A program made the position numbers and the translations under genes. From Salipiger thiooxidans (GTDB taxonomy: Bacteria; Pseudomonadota; Alphaproteobacteria; Rhodobacterales; Rhodobacteraceae), in NCBI RefSeq assembly GCF_900102075.1, contig NZ_FNAV01000003.1, positions 218,790-282,789 on the forward strand: a stretch of DNA of 64,000 nt. Direction: 5' to 3'. The notes below the pieces were generated by a model. The model ran no database searches. It was given only the letters and a program-made list of their open reading frames with translations, and was not told the DNA's origin. Below, piece after piece: positions 8,721 to 15,751 of the stretch (positions are counted from its first letter, which is position 1; each line of letters opens with the position of its first letter).

Positions 8721-8739
8721 GATTCAGCCGGCCTGAATC
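8721..8739. promoter_or_regulatory. Inverted repeat in the wza-like/sugar transferase divergent promoter region
   Basis: GATTCAG-CCGGC-CTGAATC, a perfect 7-bp inverted repeat with a 5-bp spacer, lies 46 bp before the sugar transferase start and about 122 bp before the export lipoprotein start. Each arm contains a GANTC site, the target of the alphaproteobacterial CcrM methylase, so protein binding here could be methylation-sensitive. Function as an operator is inferred. Confidence 0.4.
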
Positions 8740-8785
8740 GCGCTTCAGGCTCGTGTCGGACGCCGTCTCGCGCAGGAGGCGAACA

Positions 8786-9397
8786 ATGACCCCGGGAAAA
8801 CGTGTCTTCGATGTCGTCGCGGCGCTGGTCCTGCTGACGGGCCTCCTACCCTTCATCGTGCTGATCGCGCTGGCGATCCTCGTGCTCGACGGCCGGCCTG
8901 TGCTTTATCTCTCCGAGCGGATGAAAACCCAGGACGAGGGCTTCCGGCTGTGGAAGTTCCGCACCATGAAGCCCGATGCCTCGGATCGCGGCGTGTCCGG
9001 CGGCGACAAGTCCTCGCGCATCACCCGCACCGGGCGCGCGCTGCGCCGCTACCGGCTGGACGAGATCCCGCAGCTCTGGAACATCCTGCGCGGCGACATC
9101 AGCTTCGTCGGTCCCCGCCCGCCCCTGCGCCGCTACACCGAGATGTTCCCCGAGCTCTATGCCGAGGTGCTGGAATCGCGGCCGGGCGTCACCGGGCTTG
9201 CCACCCTCGCCTTTCACCGCACCGAGGAACGGCTGCTCGCCCCCTGCAGCAGCAAGGACGAGACCGAGGCGGTCTATTGCCGCCGCTGCGTGCCGCGCAA
9301 GGCCCGGCTCGACCGGATCTACACGAACAAACGCAGCTTCTGTTACGATCTGAAGCTCATGCTCGCGACGGTGTTCCGCCGGATTTCGCTGCACTAG
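8786..9397 (+). CDS. Sugar-phosphate transferase (initiating exopolysaccharide glycosyl-1-phosphate transferase)
   Basis: Bacterial sugar transferase (WbaP/PglC type), which transfers a sugar-1-phosphate to undecaprenyl phosphate and starts a repeat unit. The N-terminal KRVFDVVAALVLLTGLLP with one membrane-entering helix (about residues 8-35), the FRLWKFRTM motif near 53, the YRLDEIPQLWNILRGD motif near 88 and the VGPRPP motif near 110 are all visible. At 203 residues it is the short catalytic form. The start is set by an AGGAGG at 8774-8779, 6 bp before the ATG. The tail has a Cys cluster (PCSSKD...YCRRC) that I do not recognise. Divergent from the export lipoprotein. Confidence 0.92.
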   Translation: MTPGKRVFDVVAALVLLTGLLPFIVLIALAILVLDGRPVLYLSERMKTQDEGFRLWKFRTMKPDASDRGVSGGDKSSRITRTGRALRRYRLDEIPQLWNILRGDISFVGPRPPLRRYTEMFPELYAEVLESRPGVTGLATLAFHRTEERLLAPCSSKDETEAVYCRRCVPRKARLDRIYTNKRSFCYDLKLMLATVFRRISLH

Positions 9398-9439
9398 GGA
9401 ACACCCGGTGCAGCGCGGTTGTCGGTGAAGCGTGCGGGG

Positions 9440-10111
9440 TCAGCGCCGCAGCCGGTGCATCGACACGTAGCCGAGTTCTTCACCCAGCCACTGGCGCGAG
9501 GCGAGGATGTCGCCGTTCCCGTCCACCACGAAGTAGTTGACGAAGGGCGTGCCGTCGGCGCTCTCGCAGGCGGCGATGACCTCGCGGGCGGTGCCCTGCA
9601 CAAGCCCCATCGAGACATCGACCGGCTTGTCGGGCTCGACGCCGCAACGGTAGGTGACGGTGCGGGTCACGTCCTCGGCGGTGAGGAAGCGCTGGATGTA
9701 GGTCGCCTGCCCGGTGCGCGAGCCGCGCACGAGGTCACGGACGCCGCCGGCATCGGTCGACATCAGGTCTCCGCCGAAGCCGCGTGTGCCGACGATCACG
9801 CCGTTGCGCATGATCACCGCCTGGCGCCCGGCGTTGGCGTAGGTGTCGTAGCCGTTGTTCTGCTCGATCCGCACCAGCAGCGTCTGCGACTGGCGCTCGG
9901 GGATATTGAGGAACACCGTCGGCAGGTCGGTCGACGTCAGGGTCTGGACGATCTGCTCCTGCGTCACCGGCGTCGGTTCCCCGGCGCCGCCGAAGATGAC
10001 GTCATAGCTGGCGGCGAAGGGGTTGTTGTAATACGGATCGTTGCTGCAGGCGGCGACCGCCGCCACCAGGCCAAGCGCCCCTGCGAGCTTCGGGATCATG
10101 CGGAATTTCAT
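9440..10111 (-). CDS. YjbF/GfcB family lipoprotein
   Basis: Small outer-membrane-associated lipoprotein of the YjbF (GfcB) group, which works with YjbH in exopolysaccharide production in enterobacteria; the biochemical role is unknown. The signal peptide ends at a lipobox (VAAC, Cys near residue 22). The mature part includes NPYYNN-like and FGGAGEPTPVTQEQI segments and is 223 residues in total. The start at 10111 overlaps the yjbH stop by 4 bp (ATGA), so the two are translationally coupled in the order yjbH-yjbF. It converges on the sugar transferase. Confidence 0.8.
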   Translation of the reverse strand: MKFRMIPKLAGALGLVAAVAACSNDPYYNNPFAASYDVIFGGAGEPTPVTQEQIVQTLTSTDLPTVFLNIPERQSQTLLVRIEQNNGYDTYANAGRQAVIMRNGVIVGTRGFGGDLMSTDAGGVRDLVRGSRTGQATYIQRFLTAEDVTRTVTYRCGVEPDKPVDVSMGLVQGTAREVIAACESADGTPFVNYFVVDGNGDILASRQWLGEELGYVSMHRLRR

Positions 10112-12264
10112 CGCCAGAACCTTCCCCAAGTGTTGGCCACGTCCGGTTCGTGCCATGTCCGGACCTGTTCGTAGAGACGGTTCGAGACATTCAGGCGCGC
10201 GCCGCCGTCCCGCTGGATGGTGCGGATCGTTTCGGTCTGGGTCTTCCGCGAGGGCGTGCCGAGGCCGATCGACAGCGGGATGGTCAGGGTGATGCCCTTG
10301 TCGAAGGAGCCTTCGCCGAAGTCGTCGCCCGACACGTCGGTGAGGGTCGCGAAGGCCCCGACGCGCCAGCCGTTGGTGAACTGGCGCTCGACCGTGACGG
10401 TGGCGCCGTAGTCGCCCGCGAGGTAGCGGCCCATGTCGACCTGACCGTGGAAGCCGTTGCCGAAGGCGTAATAGGCCGAGACATGGCCGTTCACGTCGGG
10501 GATGTCGCGCTCGACGCCGGACACCGGGTCGACGGTGGTGTTGCTCAGCAGCCCGAGCATGCCGTCGTAGTCGCGGCGGCGGACGTAGTTCAGCTCGGCC
10601 CCCAGCGCGAAGCGGCTGTCCACCGGCTTCCACAGAAGTTCGCCCGAGACACCGGCATACATCTGCTCGAGATAGCCCATGCTCAGGCGGCCGTAGAGAT
10701 CAGGACCGGGGCGCGCGTAGAGATCGAGCGTCAGCCGGTCGATCTGCGGATCGCCCTCGCGCGCGTAGTAGCTGTAGTTGGTGCGCACCCGCGGCAGCTT
10801 GGATTCGTCGATCCGGGTGATGGTGTCGAGGTTGCCCAGAACCTTCTTCTTGATCGAGCCGCTCAGCACCACGTTCGGCGTGACCTCAAGCTCGCCGCTG
10901 AGGCGGGCGCCGACGTCGATGCGCAGCGGGTCCTGCGGGTCGAAGGCCGAGTAGGCGTAGTAGGGCGTCAGCGACCAGGTGAACTTGGGATATTGCGACA
11001 TGTCCACGGCCGGGGCGCGGCCGAAGGCGTCGGTGATCGTGGTCCGGGCCAGCATCTCGACCGCGGCGTCGTTCTCGAGCGCCTCGAGATCCGAGCGCCG
11101 CATGGTGACCGCCGACATCGGCATGCCGTTCTCGGACGGGATGATGGTGAACTGCTCGACCGAGGCGGGCAGCACGCGGGTCATCACCCGCGCCGCGCGG
11201 CCGATGGCCTGCGCCGGGGCACCGTAGATCGGGTTGCGCAGCTTGAGCGTGGCGTTGCGCCCCTGCAGGTCGAAGCCCTCGACCTCGAGCTTTTCCTTCT
11301 CGAGGCTGGTGACGAGGCGCTGCGCGGTGTTGTCCTCGACCGCGGCGAGCCCGGCGGGCGTACTGGCCCAGCCGAGATCCTGGATGTCGGCGGGTTCACG
11401 CGGCTTCACCGGCACGCCGGCGCTTTCGTTGCCGCCCGGCACGCCGGTGGATTTCGGGTTCAGCGACACCGTGACCTGCGCGCCGATGGTGTTGCCATAG
11501 GCGTAGTAAAGCGACAGCTGGGTGTTGTTCTTGAGCCTGTAGTCGACGCCGAAGTTGAAGGGCGAGCCGTGGTCGAAGCCGCCGAACTCTGACTCGCGCT
11601 CGTAGTCGTCCGAGGAATATTCCAGCGTGAAATTCAGCCGGTCGTTCAGCGCGTAGCTCATGCCGGCGAAGATCGCCATGTCGCCGCGGAACCAGCGGTC
11701 CGGCGTCGGCAGGCCACCCTCGCCCAGCGTCTCGACCGGGCGGGTGCCCAGCGTGGCGACAGAGTTGTAGCTGCCGAGGCGGCCCCAGCCGAGACCGGCG
11801 GTGAGCTTGAGCTGCGGCGTCACGGTCTTGGTCGCGACGAGGTATTCGCCGCTGTAGATGCCGGTGCCGATGAAGTCCTGCAGGCCGATGGCGACGGCGG
11901 GGCGGATCTCGCCCTCGGTCAGGATCTGGTAGCGCAGGTCGAAGCTGCGGTCGTAGAACACGCCGTCGACGCTGTCGCGGTTGTCGAAGTTCTGGATGCC
12001 GCTGTAGCGGAACGTGCCGATCAGCCGCGGGGTCATCTGGAAGATCAGCGACAGCCGGTTGCTGTCATGGATCCGCCCGTAGGTCAGCGCGATGGTCGCG
12101 TCGGGCGCCACCTCGGCCGAGGGCATGTCGATCAGGCCCGGCGAGCCGTAGCTGTTGAACGACGGGAACTCCTGTGCCGAAGACGCGCCGGAGAACGCTG
12201 CAAGCATCGCGATGGATGCTAAAATCCGCGCCTGTCTCCTTGGATTCACTGGCCCCGTCCCCAT
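10108..12264 (-). CDS. YjbH domain outer-membrane exopolysaccharide protein
   Basis: YjbH (GfcD) family, predicted beta-barrel lipid-interacting outer-membrane protein required with YjbF for an exopolysaccharide. A signal peptide (residues about 10-31) is followed by SYGSPGLIDMPSAEVAPDA, the characteristic opening of the family, then many alternating amphipathic strands with aromatic ends. A non-barrel middle section (about 310-420) separates two barrel-like parts, matching the two-barrel architecture proposed for YjbH proteins. The 718-residue length is typical. It reads away from the motB gene across a 209-bp gap and is coupled to yjbF. The adjacent export lipoprotein and sugar transferase support a shared polysaccharide. 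Confidence 0.88.
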   Translation of the reverse strand: MGTGPVNPRRQARILASIAMLAAFSGASSAQEFPSFNSYGSPGLIDMPSAEVAPDATIALTYGRIHDSNRLSLIFQMTPRLIGTFRYSGIQNFDNRDSVDGVFYDRSFDLRYQILTEGEIRPAVAIGLQDFIGTGIYSGEYLVATKTVTPQLKLTAGLGWGRLGSYNSVATLGTRPVETLGEGGLPTPDRWFRGDMAIFAGMSYALNDRLNFTLEYSSDDYERESEFGGFDHGSPFNFGVDYRLKNNTQLSLYYAYGNTIGAQVTVSLNPKSTGVPGGNESAGVPVKPREPADIQDLGWASTPAGLAAVEDNTAQRLVTSLEKEKLEVEGFDLQGRNATLKLRNPIYGAPAQAIGRAARVMTRVLPASVEQFTIIPSENGMPMSAVTMRRSDLEALENDAAVEMLARTTITDAFGRAPAVDMSQYPKFTWSLTPYYAYSAFDPQDPLRIDVGARLSGELEVTPNVVLSGSIKKKVLGNLDTITRIDESKLPRVRTNYSYYAREGDPQIDRLTLDLYARPGPDLYGRLSMGYLEQMYAGVSGELLWKPVDSRFALGAELNYVRRRDYDGMLGLLSNTTVDPVSGVERDIPDVNGHVSAYYAFGNGFHGQVDMGRYLAGDYGATVTVERQFTNGWRVGAFATLTDVSGDDFGEGSFDKGITLTIPLSIGLGTPSRKTQTETIRTIQRDGGARLNVSNRLYEQVRTWHEPDVANTWGRFWR

Positions 12265-12473
12265 TCAATCGACCCCTGACGCAATCGGTTTCCGGCACCA
12301 GAGCTAGTCGGAATCCCCGTCCCTGTCTATCGACCCTCCCGTGGCAGGTGGCGCCCTGTGGGATAAACGGCACGTCCCCGCCCATGCCGAACGCGGACAT
12401 TTTGAAACGTTAAGCCGGCGGAAACGGATGCCCGGCTATCACCATCGACGGGGTGAATAACGAGGTGGTGGAA

Positions 12474-13328
12474 ATGGCGGTCGACAGCAATGTCGCGCCG
12501 GTCATCATCAAGAGAAAGAAAGTATCGGGCGGCGACGGGCATCACGGCGGCGCCTGGAAGGTCGCCTATGCCGATTTCGTCACGGCGATGATGGCTTTCT
12601 TTCTTCTGATGTGGCTGCTCAACGCGACGACCGAGAAACAGCGCAAGGGGCTCGCGGACTACTTCAGTCCGACGATCGCGGTCAGCCGGATGTCCGGTGG
12701 CGGCGACGGCACCCTCGGCGGCGAAAGCGTCTTCACCGAGGCGGTGCTGCCGCGGGTCGGCACCGGCGCCACCAGTCTCAATCCCATGGCCCAGAACCGC
12801 GCCCGCGGCTCCTCGGATCCCGGCCAGGCCCGGGAGACCGGCAAGGCCGAAGAGGCCGGCGCGAGCGATGAAGACCTCAAGGCGCTCGAGGACCTGCTCA
12901 TGGGACGCGGCGGCGAGACCATGATCGACGACAACCTCATGCGCCACATCGCGACGCGGGTGACCGACGAAGGCCTCGTGGTCGAACTCTTCGAGACCGA
13001 GGACGCGCGCCTCTTCGACGAGACCGGGGCGCCGATGCCGCTCCTGCGGGATCTCGCGGGGGTCATTGCGCGGGTCTCGCGGCTGGTGACCAACCCGCTC
13101 GCGGTCGAGGGCCACACCACGGCCTTTCCCATCGTGCTCGCGCGCGATCCCTCGTGGGACGTGTCGACGCGGCGGGCGGACGATTTCCGGCAGCTCCTGC
13201 TCGCCGGCGGGCTCGACCGCAAGCGCATCGACCGGGTGACCGCCCATGCCGACCGCGAGCCGTCTCAGAGCAACCCCATGGATGCGCGCAACAACCGGCT
13301 CGAGGTCATCTTCCTGCGCAAGGGGTGA
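12474..13328 (+). CDS. motB: Flagellar motor stator protein MotB
   Basis: MotB anchors the MotA/B proton channel to peptidoglycan. The single membrane helix with the proton-conducting aspartate is in YADFVTAMMAFFLLMWLL (about residues 25-42). A linker of low conservation follows, then an OmpA-like domain from about 170 with VEGHTTAFP and the RADDFRQLLLAGGL...NRLEVIF pattern. The ATG at 12474 follows a GAGGTGG; a GTG at 12453 would add seven residues. The length of 284 is normal. No motA lies in the window. motB leads flgE with a 109-bp gap. Confidence 0.92.
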   Translation: MAVDSNVAPVIIKRKKVSGGDGHHGGAWKVAYADFVTAMMAFFLLMWLLNATTEKQRKGLADYFSPTIAVSRMSGGGDGTLGGESVFTEAVLPRVGTGATSLNPMAQNRARGSSDPGQARETGKAEEAGASDEDLKALEDLLMGRGGETMIDDNLMRHIATRVTDEGLVVELFETEDARLFDETGAPMPLLRDLAGVIARVSRLVTNPLAVEGHTTAFPIVLARDPSWDVSTRRADDFRQLLLAGGLDRKRIDRVTAHADREPSQSNPMDARNNRLEVIFLRKG

Positions 13329-13437
13329 AAACGCGGGCCGGTTATGGCTCGCATTTTACCTGTTAGCGCGGCGTTAAGGCCACGCCCGTAACTGTTGTCG
13401 CGAGTAATCAGATCGAGACAGCAGAAAGGCGTGTCCC

Positions 13438-14991
13438 ATGACCATCTCTTCGTCGCTCAATGCCGGGGTTTCGGGGCTTTCCGGAAACGCAAGCCGGCTT
13501 GCCGCGATCTCCGACAACATCGCCAACTCCTCGACCTACGGCTATCGCCGGGTCGAGACGGATTTCACCGCACTGGTGATGTCGAGCGGAACCAGAACCT
13601 ACACCGCCGGGGGCACCTCGGTCGACAACCTGCGTCTGGTCGACCAGGGCGGCGCGCTGGTCTCGACCAGCAACGCCACCGACCTCGCCATCGACGGCAT
13701 CGGCATGCTGCCGGTGGTCGCGGTCTCGCAATACGAGGCGACCGGAGAGCCTGAGCTGCTGCTGACCTCGACGGGCTCCTTCCGCATCGACGAGAACGGT
13801 TACCTGGCAAGCGAGTCCGGCTACTACCTGATGGGCTGGCCTGCGAACCTCGACGGGACGATCCCCAACTATCCGCGCGACACGATCAACGGGCTTGAGC
13901 CCATCCAGTTCAGCTTGAGCCTCACCGGTGACCCGACCACCTCGGTCGACATGGCGCTCAACCTTCCGGCCACCGCGACACAGGCCGGCGCCTCGGGCGA
14001 GACCGAGTATCTCGAGATCGAGTATTTCGACAACGTCGGCATCTCGCAGAGCGTCTCGATCACCTTCACGCCCACGGTGCCCGCCACCGGCATGTCCAAC
14101 GAATGGACCATGGTGATGACGGACTCCGCACAGGCGGGCGCGGTGATCGGCGAGTACACCATCACCTTCGACAACACGAGCGGCAGCGGTGGCACCATCC
14201 TGTCGGTCGCCGACATCACCGGCGGCGTCTATGACGGCGCGACCGGTCTCTTCACCGTCAACGTGTCCGGCGGCCCCATCGAGTTCCACATCGGCGCGGT
14301 TGGCGAGACCGGCGGCCTCTCGCAGCTTGGCGACGGCTTCGCGCCCATCTCGATCAGCAAGGACGGCTCCTCGGTCGGCAACATGGTCTCGGTCGAGGTC
14401 GACGAGAACGGTTATGTCAGCGCGCTCTACGACAGCGGCCAGAGCCAGGTGCTCTACCAGATCCCGCTCGCCGACCTGCCGAACTACAACGGCATGATCG
14501 CGGTGGACGGCTCGACTTTCCGGCCCTCGCCCGAGAGCGGCTCGTTCTTCCTGTGGGACGCGGGCGACGGTCCGACCGGCAGCGTCAAATCTTACGCCCG
14601 GCAGGAGTCCGCCACGGACATCGCGCGTGAGCTGACTGACATGATCCGCACCCAGCGCGCCTATTCGTCCAACGCGAAGGTGATCCAGACCGTGGCATTG
14701 TCCTTTGCGGTCGCAACCGACTTGCCGGTCGAGATCTCGCCCTGGGTCATGGCGAGGTTGTTGTTGATGGATTTGAGGGTCTGCAGCGCCACCATGGCGC
14801 CGTTGTTCGTCAGGATGCTAGACATTGATATGTGTCCTTACAGTCGCGCCGCGCTTTACGCGGCTTTTGTGTTGTGCCGGAACCGGCTTCCTGAACGTCT
14901 TTCTGACGAGAGCAGACCGGGCGTCACGCCCGCCGCGCCATCCAATCGGATGCGAGGCCACCTTGCCTCGGGAATCCTAACGGTGCGCTAA
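13438..14991 (+). CDS. flgE: Flagellar hook protein FlgE with a replaced C-terminus
   Basis: Residues 1-418 are a normal hook protein: the N-terminal rod/hook D0 motif (SGLSGNASRLAAISDNIANSSTYGYRR), variable middle domains, and the start of the C-terminal D0 helix (ELTDMIRTQRAYSSNAKVIQT). FlgE should then end with about 13 further residues of the type ADEML...L. Instead the frame runs on at 14692 through the antisense of a flagellin start (to about 14825) and then non-coding DNA for 99 residues in all. The D0 C-terminal helix pairs with the N-terminal one in the hook, so this product is probably non-functional. The junction is shared with the fliC remnant. Treat it as a broken gene unless the assembly is wrong here. 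Confidence 0.85.
   Translation: MTISSSLNAGVSGLSGNASRLAAISDNIANSSTYGYRRVETDFTALVMSSGTRTYTAGGTSVDNLRLVDQGGALVSTSNATDLAIDGIGMLPVVAVSQYEATGEPELLLTSTGSFRIDENGYLASESGYYLMGWPANLDGTIPNYPRDTINGLEPIQFSLSLTGDPTTSVDMALNLPATATQAGASGETEYLEIEYFDNVGISQSVSITFTPTVPATGMSNEWTMVMTDSAQAGAVIGEYTITFDNTSGSGGTILSVADITGGVYDGATGLFTVNVSGGPIEFHIGAVGETGGLSQLGDGFAPISISKDGSSVGNMVSVEVDENGYVSALYDSGQSQVLYQIPLADLPNYNGMIAVDGSTFRPSPESGSFFLWDAGDGPTGSVKSYARQESATDIARELTDMIRTQRAYSSNAKVIQTVALSFAVATDLPVEISPWVMARLLLMDLRVCSATMAPLFVRMLDIDMCPYSRAALYAAFVLCRNRLPERLSDESRPGVTPAAPSNRMRGHLASGILTVR
14661..14825 (-). pseudogene. fliC: Flagellin 5' fragment, truncated by the flgE junction
   Basis: Read on the minus strand from 14825, the DNA encodes an intact flagellin start: MSSILTNNGAMVALQTLKSI, then NNLAMTQGEISTGKSVATAKDNATVW, which is the conserved D0 region of Rhodobacteraceae flagellins. 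After Trp47 the reading enters antisense flgE (ITFALDE) and stops at 14661-14663. About the first 47 of the several hundred residues expected are left. The preceding 206 bp (14826-15031) would be the flagellin leader; an AAGGACA ribosome site lies about 9 bp before the ATG. No clear sigma-28 or sigma-54 promoter was recognised. Confidence 0.88.
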
Positions 14992-15031
14992 GGCGCCTCG
15001 GTGAGTTGCACGCGATTTGCCTCGAATCCGT

Positions 15032-15388
15032 TCAAGCGCGGCGCTCCAGCCGACTGTCTTGTTCGGCGCTGATGGTCTCCCTGCGCCCCTGTGCATCATA
15101 GACATCCATGGATTTCCGGATCTGGCGCAGCACCCCCAACCTTTCCGCGACATTGCGAATCCCGGCGAGCGTCTGATCGAACAGTTCCTGGTTGCGGCGC
15201 AGCTTCAGGCGCAGAGGGCGAATCGCGTCACTGTTGTCGGGCGGGCTTTCGGCCAGCCGGTCGATCAGGGCGATCTTCTCCTCCATGATCGGGCCGATGT
15301 CGTCCAGCGCGCCGTCAAGCAAGGCGCGGCGTTCGCGGTCGAGCAGCGCCTCGAGCGCCTCGAGTGTGGCGGGGGCCATCTCAGTCAT
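15032..15388 (-). CDS. FlgN-like flagellar chaperone (probable)
   Basis: A 118-residue, almost wholly helical, charged protein with heptad-like leucines (LEALEALLDRERRALLDGAL, LRLKLRRNQELFDQTLAGIR). Size, helical character and position between a FlgJ-type rod protein and flagellin match the FlgN export chaperone, which guards the hook-filament junction proteins FlgK and FlgL. Sequence similarity in this family is weak, so the name rests partly on context. Its start overlaps the end of the upstream flgJ-like gene by 8 bp. No flgK or flgL, the expected clients, lies in the window. Confidence 0.6.
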   Translation of the reverse strand: MTEMAPATLEALEALLDRERRALLDGALDDIGPIMEEKIALIDRLAESPPDNSDAIRPLRLKLRRNQELFDQTLAGIRNVAERLGVLRQIRKSMDVYDAQGRRETISAEQDSRLERRA

Positions 15389-15641
15389 GCAGTCGCTCCT
15401 TTATAGCGTGATAGATCGATTCGGCGAGCCCGATGCCGCCTTGCTCCGCCAGGACCCGCGCGTGCTCAGTGCGCAGGAAAGAGCTGAATTGTTCCTCGCC
15501 GATGCCCCCACCGAAGCCCGCCGGACTCTCGCCAAGCCGCGCTGCCTTCAGCATTTCGTTCAGGAATGTGGCTTCCAGCTCGACGGCCGCTTTGCGCAGC
15601 GCGTCCGGAGGCTTGGCCGGGCCAGTACCGGTGATTTCCAT
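15381..15641 (-). CDS. FlgJ N-terminal-type rod-binding protein
   Basis: Single-domain rod-binding protein (the FlgJ N-terminal, CheL-like form of alphaproteobacteria, without a muramidase domain). The LRKAAVELEATFLNEMLKAA helix, the FGGGIGEEQFSSFL loop near residue 45 and a C-terminal GGIGLAESIYHAI helix are diagnostic. The ATG at 15641 is preferred because GGAG lies 7 bp upstream; the ATG at 15674 has no ribosome site. The 86-residue product caps rod assembly in the periplasm. It is divergent from fliK over a 110-bp gap and followed by the flgN-like gene. Confidence 0.82.
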   Translation of the reverse strand: MEITGTGPAKPPDALRKAAVELEATFLNEMLKAARLGESPAGFGGGIGEEQFSSFLRTEHARVLAEQGGIGLAESIYHAIKERLHD

Positions 15642-15718
15642 CAGGTGGCTCCAATTGGACTCAACTGAGCCCATTCAATCGCGTGACGGTAAAGAACCGG
15701 TAAGGATGTGCACGATAT

Positions 15719-15730
15719 GTTCCCGGGAAC
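15719..15730. promoter_or_regulatory. 12-bp palindrome between flgJ-like and fliK genes
   Basis: GTTCCCGGGAAC is a perfect palindrome 21 bp before the fliK ATG; a partial copy (ATTCCCGGA) follows at 15737-15745. It could be an operator for fliK or for the divergent flgJ-like gene. No known flagellar regulator site is matched. Confidence 0.3.
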
Positions 15731-15751
15731 GGAAGAATTCCCGGAGTGACC

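Noticed and set aside
10150..11592. A 480-codon plus-strand frame opposite yjbH
   Set aside because: Antisense of the beta-barrel gene with no ribosome site or domain.
14692..14991. Novel C-terminal domain of FlgE
   Set aside because: The residues are the antisense of a flagellin start followed by its leader, so they are run-through, not a domain.
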